Assembly: GCA_002778535.1 (NCBI GenBank)
Contig: PFBP01000012.1
Span: 1-12,583, forward strand
DNA: 12,583 nt
Source of the DNA: Candidatus Kuenenbacteria bacterium CG10_big_fil_rev_8_21_14_0_10_36_11
GTDB lineage: Bacteria; Patescibacteriota; Patescibacteriia; UBA2196
Reading direction: 5' to 3'
Notes under the pieces: model-generated
What the model was told of the DNA's origin: nothing
Databases searched by the model: none
Seen by the model: only the letters and a program-made list of their open reading frames with translations
Made by a program: the position numbers and the translations under genes
Shown here: positions 1 through 6,228 of the stretch, piece by piece
How the letters are laid out: every line of letters starts with the position of its first letter
Numbering within the stretch: position 1 is the stretch's first letter

Positions 1-1
1 T

Positions 2-34
2 AAAACCGTTCCGATTGTTGTCGGAGCGGTTTTT
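2..34. terminator. Hairpin terminator, probably bidirectional
   Basis: A 13-bp stem (2-14 with 21-33, one G-T wobble) encloses the loop TTGTTG. The plus-strand copy ends in a run of five T (30-34). The minus-strand copy ends in four T. It can therefore stop transcripts arriving from a plus-strand gene left of the window and from the minus-strand ftsK/antitoxin-like genes. The stem and T-runs are read directly; termination in both directions is inferred. Confidence 0.75.
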
Positions 35-117
35 AGGTAGAAAAAAAGAGGTAGAGGAAAATCAGAAATAGTTTTTGAAATAAAAAATTTAAAACACAAT
101 CCTGTAAATCCAACAAA

Positions 118-315
118 TTATTTTCTTAAATCTTTAAGAGAAGAAATTTTTTTTACTCTGCCAGCGCGGTAATCTTTTTCTGCTTGTTCTAAACTTCTAA
201 TAAAGCTATCACTAAAAAAACCAAAATTAGCCGCTAATCTTTCAAATTGATGAGCATTTAATTCCAAAATAAATTTTTGTTTGGCAGGAGTTAAGGAAAT
301 AGCTAATGGGGCCAT
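118..315 (-). CDS. Small antitoxin-like protein, no toxin partner seen
   Basis: This 65-residue protein starts at ATG 313-315. A TTG at 334-336 in the same frame would add seven residues. The C-terminal stretch EKDYRAGRVKKISSLKDLR resembles the tails of many small type II antitoxins, in which an acidic/basic helix is followed by a 'GRV' turn. I recognise this style but cannot assign a family. There is no DNA-binding motif that I can name with confidence. No toxin-sized reading frame lies between it and the terminator at 2-34, and upstream on the same strand is ftsK. It is thus an orphan, or its partner lies elsewhere. It has its own near-perfect promoter (354-382), so it is expected to be transcribed independently of ftsK. 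No good ribosome-binding site is visible before either start, so the start is uncertain. It could also be an unrelated small hypothetical protein. Confidence 0.6.
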   Translation of the reverse strand: MAPLAISLTPAKQKFILELNAHQFERLAANFGFFSDSFIRSLEQAEKDYRAGRVKKISSLKDLRK

Positions 316-353
316 ATATTTAATATTATTTCTCAAACTTATTTTACTTTTTT

Positions 354-382
354 ATTATATTTCATAATTTACACATTGTCAA
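354..382 (-). promoter_or_regulatory. Consensus sigma-70-type promoter for the antitoxin-like gene
   Basis: Read on the minus strand: -35 TTGACA (377-382), 17-bp spacer, -10 TATAAT (354-359). All 12 hexamer bases match the consensus. The -35 box overlaps the last codons of ftsK and the spacer covers its stop codon. The predicted start of transcription is near 347, giving a leader of about 32 nt to ATG 315. Confidence 0.7.
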
Positions 383-2582
383 TATCCTCATTATTATTTT
401 TATCTGTTGTTATTTCTTCCGCTTCTTCTAATTCTTCGTGCGCTTGCTCAAGCTGATGCAGAGTTTGATCCTGTTCATAATCATCCCGGCCAATTAAAAC
501 ATCGCGCGGTTTTGAGCCGTTGGCATGGCCCACTATGCCGCGCTCTTCTAACAGATCCAGAATTCTGGCTGCTCTGGCATAGCCAATGCTTAAGCGCCTT
601 TGCAGATATGAGGCCGAAGCTTTGCCTGATTTTAAAATAATATCTTTAGCTTCTTCTAATAAATCATCGTCGCTGTCGTCAAAAATAAAACCAGTTACAC
701 CAGAATCAACTGAAATCTGTTTTTGCGTCACTGCGTCGTTGTATTCTGGCTCGCCTGTTTGTTTGAGATAATTAACAACTTTGTCTATTTCCTGATCAGA
801 AAGATAAGCACCCTGGATTCTTTTGGGCTTGGATAAATCAGCGGAAATAAAAAGCATATCGCCCCGGCCTAAAAGTTTTTCAGCGCCAGCGTGATCTAAA
901 ATAGTTCTAGAATCAGTGGAGGCGGCCACAGAAAAAGCAATGCGGGAAGTGATGTTTGCTTTGATGAGTCCGGTAATAACATTTACCGAAGGCCTTTGCG
1001 TTGCCACGATTAAATGAATGCCGACCGCCCTGGCTTTTTGAGCCAGCCTAATAATGGCTGGCTCAATATCATTAGCCGCAATGGACATAAGGTCAGCTAA
1101 TTCATCAATTACAATAATCAGATATGGCATTCTTTCGCGCGCGGTTTGGTTATAGGCATCAATATTTCTTTTGCCGGCAAGAGCCAAAGTTTTAAATCTG
1201 TCTTCCATTTCTTTGACTGCCCATCTTAAGGCATTAATTGTTTCTTTGACTTCTGTAATAACAGGACAAATCAAATGCGGCACATTGTTATATTGCGTCA
1301 TTTCCACTTGTTTGGGATCAATCAGAATAAATTTTAATTCATCTGGTTGATTTTGATAAAGCAAGGAAATAATAACTGAATTCAGACAAACTGTTTTGCC
1401 AGAATTAGTGGCGCCAGCCACAAGCAAGTGCGGCATTTTTTCCAAATCAGCCAATTGCGGCGCGCCAGCCACATCTTTGCCCAAAGCGATAAATAAATGA
1501 GAAGTTCTTTTTTTAAAATCTTCTGAACTTAAAATTTCTTTTAAAGTCACTAAGGCAATTTTTTGGTTGGGCACTTCAATGCCGACCAATGATTTACCAG
1601 GAATTGGCGCTTCAATCCTGATTGGATGAGCGGCCAAAGCCAAAGCTAAGTCATTGGAAAGCGTCGTGATTTGTGAAACCTTAATCCCAGCCATTGGTTT
1701 AAAAGTATATTGGGTGACTGTGGGTCCCACAGATATTTCACCCATTTCTACTTCTATGCCAAAATGTTTTAGAGTGTTTTTAATAATTTCCTGATTAGCT
1801 TTTATATTGCCGGCTGTGGGTTTAGTTGATTTGTCATTTAAAAGTTCCAAGGGCAAATCAATTTTGGGGTAGGTTTTTTTTGTTTTATTCAGATGGATTA
1901 ATTCTTGTTCAGCGTTGATATTTTCTCCGTTAGAAATATTTTTTTGCTCTAAATTGTTTTGAATTTCTTTTTGTTCAAAACCAACCTCTTCAGCTTCAAG
2001 ATTTTCTAATTGTTGATCAATTTTCTTCTTACTAATTTTTTCTTTAATTTTTTGCAGGAAATTAAAATTTGACCAGTTTAAATTAAAAAGTAAATTCTTA
2101 ATAGAAGTTTCAAAAAAAAGCAAAACAGCAATTAAAAAAAGCGCGATAAGAATAATAATTGCACCAGGCGTATTGGCGATTTTTTCCAAAGGATTAGCAA
2201 CAAAATAACCCAGAATTCCACCCCCCATTCCATTTTTGGCAGCTAAAAAAGTTTTTTCCGCGGTAAAAAGCTGGAGAATGCCTAAAAAAGATAAGATCAT
2301 TAAAATTAAACCAAGAACCCTTGAAGTATTGGATTCATATTTTTCTGAATTGATAATAATATAGCCAATCACAATTAAAGCCAAAGGTGTCAGCCAATAA
2401 CTCCAGCCAAATGTCATTTGCCAAAATGACTGTAAGGAATCGCCTACGCCACCTGCTAAATTAAACAAAGCCAAGAGACTTAAAAAAGCCAAAGCAAAAA
2501 GAAAAATTATGAAAATGTCTTTTTTGGTTTCCGAAGAGATAATAATTTTGGGAACTTTAGAAGATTTGTGTTGTTTGCTCAT
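369..2582 (-). CDS. ftsK: FtsK/SpoIIIE-family DNA translocase
   Basis: This is a septum-anchored, ATP-driven DNA pump that clears chromosome from the closing division site. The 737 residues follow the family layout. The N-terminus has hydrophobic membrane segments near residues 22-44, 61-78, 88-107 and 139-157. A charged linker (about 175-240) comes next, then the alpha/beta RecA-like motor. The Walker A motif GATNSGKT is at 390-397 and Walker B IIVIDELADL at about 489-498 (D493, E494). A C-terminal gamma winged-helix domain at about 640-685 is expected to read polar chromosomal guide sequences. The acidic tail after 700 has no evident function. The linker is shorter than in E. coli FtsK and close to the Bacillus SpoIIIE/SftA size. 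The ATG at 2580-2582 is the only sensible start, because the next Met is residue 56. It has no clear ribosome-binding site and lies 6 nt after the -10 box, so leaderless translation is likely. Confidence 0.97.
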   Translation of the reverse strand: MSKQHKSSKVPKIIISSETKKDIFIIFLFALAFLSLLALFNLAGGVGDSLQSFWQMTFGWSYWLTPLALIVIGYIIINSEKYESNTSRVLGLILMILSFLGILQLFTAEKTFLAAKNGMGGGILGYFVANPLEKIANTPGAIIILIALFLIAVLLFFETSIKNLLFNLNWSNFNFLQKIKEKISKKKIDQQLENLEAEEVGFEQKEIQNNLEQKNISNGENINAEQELIHLNKTKKTYPKIDLPLELLNDKSTKPTAGNIKANQEIIKNTLKHFGIEVEMGEISVGPTVTQYTFKPMAGIKVSQITTLSNDLALALAAHPIRIEAPIPGKSLVGIEVPNQKIALVTLKEILSSEDFKKRTSHLFIALGKDVAGAPQLADLEKMPHLLVAGATNSGKTVCLNSVIISLLYQNQPDELKFILIDPKQVEMTQYNNVPHLICPVITEVKETINALRWAVKEMEDRFKTLALAGKRNIDAYNQTARERMPYLIIVIDELADLMSIAANDIEPAIIRLAQKARAVGIHLIVATQRPSVNVITGLIKANITSRIAFSVAASTDSRTILDHAGAEKLLGRGDMLFISADLSKPKRIQGAYLSDQEIDKVVNYLKQTGEPEYNDAVTQKQISVDSGVTGFIFDDSDDDLLEEAKDIILKSGKASASYLQRRLSIGYARAARILDLLEERGIVGHANGSKPRDVLIGRDDYEQDQTLHQLEQAHEELEEAEEITTDKNNNEDIDNV

Positions 2583-2588
2583 AATTTA

Positions 2589-2617
2589 ATTTTATCACTT
2601 TAATGTCTTCTTGCCAA
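2589..2617 (-). promoter_or_regulatory. ftsK promoter, extended -10, predicted leaderless
   Basis: Read on the minus strand: -35 TTGGCA (2612-2617), 17-bp spacer, -10 TAAAAT (2589-2594), preceded by TG plus one base (an extended -10). Transcription should begin at about 2582, the first base of the ftsK start codon. The -35 overlaps the -35 of the opposite rpmF promoter. A rival reading of GTGAT here as a poor ribosome-binding site needs an overly long spacing. Confidence 0.65.
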
Positions 2618-2639
2618 GAAATAGTTTTTATACTACAAT
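2611..2639 (+). promoter_or_regulatory. Promoter for rpmF-nusB(-pnp)
   Basis: -35 TTGCCA (2611-2616), 17-bp spacer, -10 TACAAT (2634-2639). The predicted start is near 2646, giving a leader of about 20 nt with no Shine-Dalgarno match before the rpmF ATG. An alternative -10, TATACT at 2629-2634, has no -35 at proper spacing. Confidence 0.6.
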
Positions 2640-2665
2640 AAAAGAAACTAATAAATAATAATTTT

Positions 2666-2872
2666 ATGGCTCTTCAAGCAAAACGACATTCAAAAACAGC
2701 TAAAAGAACAAGACGCGGAGCGATTAAACTAAAAAAACTGGCTTTAACCGCTTGCGCTCAATGCAAGACAATGATAAAACCACACACGGTTTGTTATAAA
2801 TGCGGCAGTTATAAAGGCAGAGAAGTGATAAAAATAAAAATTAAGAAAGGCAAAAAAAACGAGAAAAAATAA
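2666..2872 (+). CDS. rpmF: Ribosomal protein bL32
   Basis: This is a 68-residue protein of the large ribosomal subunit. The basic N-terminus (MALQAKRHSKTAKRTRRG) is typical of bL32. It is followed by a zinc ribbon with C30-x2-C33 and C43-x2-C46, the zinc-binding four-cysteine form, and a lysine-rich tail. The length is normal for the family. It is the first gene of a plus-strand run, with nusB starting 5 nt after its stop, so the two are almost certainly co-transcribed. The upstream promoter at 2611-2639 fits. No ribosome-binding site is visible before the ATG; the AT-rich leader may be read by a Shine-Dalgarno-independent route. Confidence 0.96.
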   Translation: MALQAKRHSKTAKRTRRGAIKLKKLALTACAQCKTMIKPHTVCYKCGSYKGREVIKIKIKKGKKNEKK

Positions 2873-2877
2873 TTTTT

Positions 2878-3291
2878 ATGTCTAACAGGCATTTATCAAG
2901 AACTATTGCCATGCAAACGCTTTATGAGTGGGATTTTAATCATCGGTCGCAGAAATTAGACAAATTGACTAATGATAATATTGAGCAATATGCGGGTGGC
3001 ATAGAGGATACGGAATTTATTGTCCATTTGGTCAAGGGCGTGGTTAAACACCAGACAGAGATTGATGAAAAAATTGTGAAATACGCGCCAGAGTGGCCGC
3101 TTGATAAAATTACTGCTCTGGACAGAAATATTTTGCGTTTGGGAATTTATGAAATGATGTATGAAATTGGCGAAGTGCCGCCCAAAGTAATCATTAATGA
3201 AGCTATTGAAATGGCAAAAACTTTTAGTGGTTCATCGTCTGGAAAATTTGTTAATGGAGTTTTAGGCGCGGTGTATAGTGACATTGCCTGA
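2878..3291 (+). CDS. nusB: Transcription antitermination factor NusB
   Basis: This is an all-helical RNA-binding protein that, with NusE (S10), assembles on boxA RNA to support rRNA antitermination. The 137-residue length is typical. Recognisable family segments are RHLSRTIAMQTLYEWDF near the N-terminus, WPLDKITALDRNILRLGIYEM at about residues 80-100 and PPKVIINEAIEMAKTFS in the C-terminal half, ending with a GKFVNGVLGA helix. It lies 5 nt downstream of rpmF, which suggests coupled expression of translation and rRNA-transcription functions. The stop is TGA at the normal family length, which argues against a code in which TGA is read as glycine. No strong ribosome-binding site is seen, only GAG in the A-rich 3' end of rpmF. 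Confidence 0.96.
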   Translation: MSNRHLSRTIAMQTLYEWDFNHRSQKLDKLTNDNIEQYAGGIEDTEFIVHLVKGVVKHQTEIDEKIVKYAPEWPLDKITALDRNILRLGIYEMMYEIGEVPPKVIINEAIEMAKTFSGSSSGKFVNGVLGAVYSDIA

Positions 3292-3301
3292 AAAATAATT
3301 T

Positions 3302-3350
3302 CTTGGCCATTAGACATCCAGACAATTATGTCTGTAGTGTGATGGTCAGG
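3302..3350 (+). promoter_or_regulatory. Imperfect long hairpin in the pnp leader
   Basis: The outer stem pairs 3302-3310 with 3342-3350 (nine pairs, two of them G-U). The inner stem CAGACA (3319-3324) pairs perfectly with TGTCTG (3329-3334) around the loop ATTA. Between them a partly paired internal section adds up to four pairs. No T-run follows, so this is not an intrinsic terminator. It ends 6 nt before the pnp ribosome-binding site. In E. coli a pnp leader hairpin is cut by RNase III and used by PNPase for autoregulation; a comparable role here is inferred from position and shape only. Confidence 0.55.
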
Positions 3351-3367
3351 ATAAAAAAGGAAAAAAT

Positions 3368-5629
3368 ATGAAACAAGAAAAACAAACTTTTGCCGCAGAA
3401 ATCGGCGGCAAGAGTTTCATTATTGAAACTGGCTATCTGGCAAGCCAAGCAAATGCGGCTTGCACAGTCCAATACGGCGAGACAGTGGTTTTAGCCACTG
3501 CCTGCATGTCAAAGAATGTCAGGGAAGACATTGATTTCTTCCCTCTTTTAGTTGATTATGATGAAAAATTATACGCGGCTGGAAAAATTAAGGGTTCAAG
3601 ATTTATTAAGCGCGAGGGCAAAGCTTCTGACGAAGCGATTTTGTCAGGCCGGCTTGTTGACCGTTCAATTAGGCCGCTTTTTGATGAAGTAATTAGAAAT
3701 GATGTTCAGCTTGTTCTGACAATTCTTTCTTTTGACGCGGAAAATGACGCGGATATTTTGGGCTTAAACGCGGCTTCAGCCGCTTTGGCAATTTCTGATA
3801 TTCCTTTTGAAGGGCCGGTGGCCGCGGTGCGTGTTGGTTTGATCTCATCAGAGGAAAATCAGGAAAAATTTGAAATGGTGTTAAATCCGACTTATGAGGC
3901 GCGCAAAAAATCAGTTTTGGATTTAGTGGTGGCTGGCACTAAAGATGAAGTGGTTATGCTGGAAGCAGGCGCTAATCAAATTTCTGAAGCACAAATGCAG
4001 GACGCGATCGCTTTTGGCCAAAAACATTTAAAAAAAATTTTAGACTTGATTGAAGAAGTGAGAAATAAGATTGGTTTGGAAAAAACAAAATTGGATCAGG
4101 AAAAATCTGATGAAGAAAAAGCGGGGATTGCTAAATTAGAAACAAAAGTCGGGAAAATGGTTGAAGAAAAAATTGATGAAATATTTTCCTCCAAATCTAA
4201 AAATGAATATCATAATAATATTGAAAAATTAAATCTTTATGTTGATGAAGTTTTAAAAGCTGATAATGAAGTTTCCAAAGAAGAGCGGGGACAAGGCATA
4301 AAAATGATTGAAAAATTTTTAGATGTTCACGCCAGAAAATTAGTTTTGGAAAAAGGCGTCCGTGTTGATGGCCGGGCCATAGATGAAATCAGGTCATTGT
4401 CTGCTGAAGTCGGAGTATTGCCAAGGACCCATGGCTCTGGCTTGTTTCAACGGGGCGAAACTCAGGTGCTTTCAGTTGTGACATTGGGCTCGCCTTCTGA
4501 TGAGCAAACCTTAGATACCATGGAAGAGTCTGGTAAAAAACGCTATATGCATCATTATAATTTTCCGCCTTTTTCTGTGGGTGAAATCGGGCCCATGCGC
4601 GGGCCTGGCCGGCGCGAAATCGGACATGGCGCTTTAGCAGAAAAAGCATTATTGCCAGTGTTGCCAGATAAAGAAAATTTCCCTTATACCATTCGCGTGG
4701 TTTCAGAAGTTTTATCTTCAAACGGCTCTTCGTCCCAAGCTTCCATTTGTGGTTCAACACTTTCTTTGATGGACGCTGGCGTGCCGATTAGTGCGCCGGT
4801 CGCCGGCATTGCCATGGGCATGATGAGCGATTATCAGGATAAAAATAATTACAGAATTTTAACTGATATTCAAGGCATTGAAGATCATTCAGGAGACATG
4901 GATTTTAAAATTGCCGGCACTAAAAAAGGCATTACCGCTCTGCAATTAGATATTAAGTTAGGTGGCATTGGCATGAATATAATCGCGGAAACTTTAACTA
5001 AAGCCAGAGAAGCCAGAGAGAAGATTTTAAGTGTGATGGCTGAGACAATTGCCGAACCAAGGCAAGAAATGTCTCCTTACGCGCCGAGAATTTATACTTT
5101 GCAAATCAATCCGGATAAAATCAGGGATGTGATTGGTCCGGGCGGCAAAATGATCAATGAAATTATTGATAACACTGGCGTGGCAATTGATATTGAAGAT
5201 TCTGGCTTGGTATTTATTACTTCTGTTAACGCGGACGCGGCTAATAAAGCCATTGAATGGGTTAAAAATATTACGCGTGAAGTTAAACCAGGAGAATTAT
5301 TTACCGGACGGGTAACAAGACTCATGACATTTGGAGCGTTTGTGGAAGTCCTGCCAAAGCAAGAAGGTCTGGTTCATATTTCAGAAATGGCGCCGTTCAG
5401 AGTTGGCCGGGTTGAAGATGTGGTAGACGTCGGCGACATGATTCCGGTCATTGTCAAAGAAATTGATGACCAGGGCAGAATCAATTTAACAATGATTGGC
5501 ACAGATTTTGATACTTCTAAAATCAAACAATCTTCCGCACCTGCTGAATCTCACCGCGGTGGATTTAGCCATAATGGTTTTGACCGCGGACCAAGAAGAG
5601 ATGACAGACATGGCGGGTTTAGAAGATAA
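3368..5629 (+). CDS. pnp: Polynucleotide phosphorylase (PNPase)
   Basis: This is a phosphate-dependent 3'-to-5' exoribonuclease of RNA decay. It forms a trimeric ring and releases nucleoside diphosphates. The 753 residues show the complete family order: a first RNase PH-like domain (about 8-145), a helical linker (about 235-325), a second catalytic RNase PH domain (about 330-560), a KH domain with the loop IGPGGK (589-594), and an S1 RNA-binding domain (about 642-710). The acidic residues of the active-site stretch IEDHSGDMDF (D506, D510, D512) are intact. The tail after 728 is rich in Gly, Arg and His, an RNA-binding style extension. AAGGA at 3357-3361, 6 nt before the ATG, is a clear ribosome-binding site. 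A hairpin (3302-3350) precedes it. It follows nusB by 76 nt in the same direction and may be read through from the rpmF promoter. Confidence 0.98.
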   Translation: MKQEKQTFAAEIGGKSFIIETGYLASQANAACTVQYGETVVLATACMSKNVREDIDFFPLLVDYDEKLYAAGKIKGSRFIKREGKASDEAILSGRLVDRSIRPLFDEVIRNDVQLVLTILSFDAENDADILGLNAASAALAISDIPFEGPVAAVRVGLISSEENQEKFEMVLNPTYEARKKSVLDLVVAGTKDEVVMLEAGANQISEAQMQDAIAFGQKHLKKILDLIEEVRNKIGLEKTKLDQEKSDEEKAGIAKLETKVGKMVEEKIDEIFSSKSKNEYHNNIEKLNLYVDEVLKADNEVSKEERGQGIKMIEKFLDVHARKLVLEKGVRVDGRAIDEIRSLSAEVGVLPRTHGSGLFQRGETQVLSVVTLGSPSDEQTLDTMEESGKKRYMHHYNFPPFSVGEIGPMRGPGRREIGHGALAEKALLPVLPDKENFPYTIRVVSEVLSSNGSSSQASICGSTLSLMDAGVPISAPVAGIAMGMMSDYQDKNNYRILTDIQGIEDHSGDMDFKIAGTKKGITALQLDIKLGGIGMNIIAETLTKAREAREKILSVMAETIAEPRQEMSPYAPRIYTLQINPDKIRDVIGPGGKMINEIIDNTGVAIDIEDSGLVFITSVNADAANKAIEWVKNITREVKPGELFTGRVTRLMTFGAFVEVLPKQEGLVHISEMAPFRVGRVEDVVDVGDMIPVIVKEIDDQGRINLTMIGTDFDTSKIKQSSAPAESHRGGFSHNGFDRGPRRDDRHGGFRR

Positions 5630-5661
5630 AAATTAAAAAATAGATATTAAAAACTAAGAGA

Positions 5662-5683
5662 ATGAAAAATTTATGAAAAATTT
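5662..5683 (+). repeat. Tandem 11-bp duplication at the hicB start
   Basis: ATGAAAAATTT occurs twice, back to back (5662-5672 and 5673-5683). The first ATG opens a four-residue frame (M-K-N-L, then TGA) whose stop overlaps the ATG of hicB as ATGA. AAGAG (5656-5660) is too close to the first ATG and rather far from the second. Confidence 0.85.
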
Positions 5684-5930
5684 AAACTATAATATTATTT
5701 TAAAACCAGAAAAAAATGGTGGTTTTAATGTGGTTGTTCCGTCTTTGCCTGGCTGTGTGACTTATGGCAGGAACTTAGTAGAGGCAAAAAAAATGGCCAA
5801 AGATGCTATTAAAGTTTATGTGGCGAGTTTGCTTAAGCACAAAGAAAATGTGCCAGAAGATAGCTCTTCGTATGTGGCAAATATAAATTTTGAGTTGCCA
5901 ATTTTTGGCAGACAAATTAAGTATGCCTAA
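5673..5930 (+). CDS. hicB: HicB-family antitoxin
   Basis: This is the predicted antitoxin that binds and blocks the HicA RNase. The 85-residue protein contains the HicB core signature PSLPGCVTYGRNLVEA (about residues 23-38), followed by a helix rich in Lys and Ala (39-55) and a beta-strand end. It is short and ends soon after the core fold. I see no ribbon-helix-helix or helix-turn-helix extension of the kind used by longer HicB proteins for autorepression, so DNA binding is doubtful. Its stop overlaps the hicA start by 8 nt (ATGCCTAA), typical of a coupled toxin-antitoxin pair with the antitoxin first. The start at 5673 is chosen because the upstream ATG at 5662 leads to a stop after four codons. 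No convincing promoter was found in the 43-nt gap after pnp. Confidence 0.9.
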   Translation: MKNLNYNIILKPEKNGGFNVVVPSLPGCVTYGRNLVEAKKMAKDAIKVYVASLLKHKENVPEDSSSYVANINFELPIFGRQIKYA

Positions 5931-6138
5931 ATTGGTAGTTATCAAAGCCAAAGAGTTAATAAAAAAGTTAGAAAAACTTGGTTTTGTGGTTGACCATCAA
6001 TCCGGTTCGCATGTGGTTATGTATAGGTTTTCTGATAAAAAAAGGGCAGTGGTGCCAATAAGTTTTAAAGAAATTTCTAATGGCACGCTATTAGCTATTT
6101 TAAGAGAAACTGGACTAAGTAAGCAGGATATTATTTAA
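5923..6138 (+). CDS. hicA: HicA-family mRNA interferase toxin
   Basis: This is a predicted translation-dependent or general mRNA-cleaving toxin with a small dsRNA-binding-like fold. The 71-residue product has the family pattern: KAKELIKKLEKLGFVV (about 8-23), then GSH with the likely catalytic H30, a strand VVMYRF, basic residues, a VVPISFKEISNGTL segment (43-56) and a final helix ILRETGLS. The start at ATG 5923 gives the usual N-terminus. A frame open upstream from 5890 would add unneeded residues inside hicB. It is coupled to hicB through the overlap. All key parts look intact, so the module is probably functional. Together with the restriction gene 90 nt downstream it marks the beginning of an accessory block. 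Confidence 0.92.
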   Translation: MPKLVVIKAKELIKKLEKLGFVVDHQSGSHVVMYRFSDKKRAVVPISFKEISNGTLLAILRETGLSKQDII

Positions 6139-6158
6139 TTATTATTTGTTTAATTTTT

Positions 6159-6187
6159 GTAGGGGCGGGTTTTAAACCCATCCTTTT
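6159..6187 (+). repeat. Decayed palindromic repeat unit / weak terminator after hicA
   Basis: GTAGGGGCGGGTTTTAAACCC (6159-6179) looks like one and a half arms of a GC-rich palindrome whose right arm (expected GCCCCTAC) has changed to ATCC. A run of five T follows (6184-6188). The remaining GGGTTT/AAACCC symmetry could form only a short hairpin, so terminator function for hicBA is weak. From memory, similar palindromes are scattered in many bacterial genomes; only one copy is in this window. Confidence 0.4.
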
Positions 6188-6191
6188 TGGT

Positions 6192-6220
6192 TTGAAATTA
6201 AAATAATTAGGTGATAAAAT
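6192..6220 (+). promoter_or_regulatory. Promoter of the restriction-modification gene, extended -10
   Basis: -35 TTGAAA (6192-6197), 17-bp spacer, -10 TAAAAT (6215-6220), preceded by TGA, the same TGATAAAAT element as the ftsK promoter. The predicted start is at 6227-6229, on or next to the ATG at 6229, so the mRNA would be leaderless or nearly so. AGGTGAT (6209-6215) also matches a Shine-Dalgarno sequence but lies 13 nt from the ATG, which is too far. Confidence 0.6.
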
Positions 6221-6228
6221 ATAGTTAT

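Noticed and set aside
407..640. 77-codon plus-strand frame opposite the ftsK 3' end
   Set aside because: It overlaps the conserved gamma domain on the other strand and has no matching signals.
2629..2634. TATACT as the rpmF -10 box
   Set aside because: No -35 at 16-18 bp. TACAAT at 2634-2639 pairs with TTGCCA at exactly 17 bp.
3289..3291. TGA read as glycine (code 25, as in Gracilibacteria)
   Set aside because: NusB has its full usual length at this TGA, and no other gene contains an in-frame TGA.
3303..3332. Separate promoter for pnp (TTGGCC with TATGTC)
   Set aside because: The -10 match is poor and the bases are better explained by the hairpin stem.
4389..4760. 123-codon open frame on the minus strand inside pnp
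   Set aside because: It lies wholly antisense to the conserved catalytic domain of pnp, has no family resemblance and no promoter or ribosome-binding site. It is a shadow frame.
6211..6228. GTG start for the restriction enzyme
   Set aside because: It would sit inside the -10 element and has no placed ribosome-binding site. ATG 6229 fits the promoter and the family start better.
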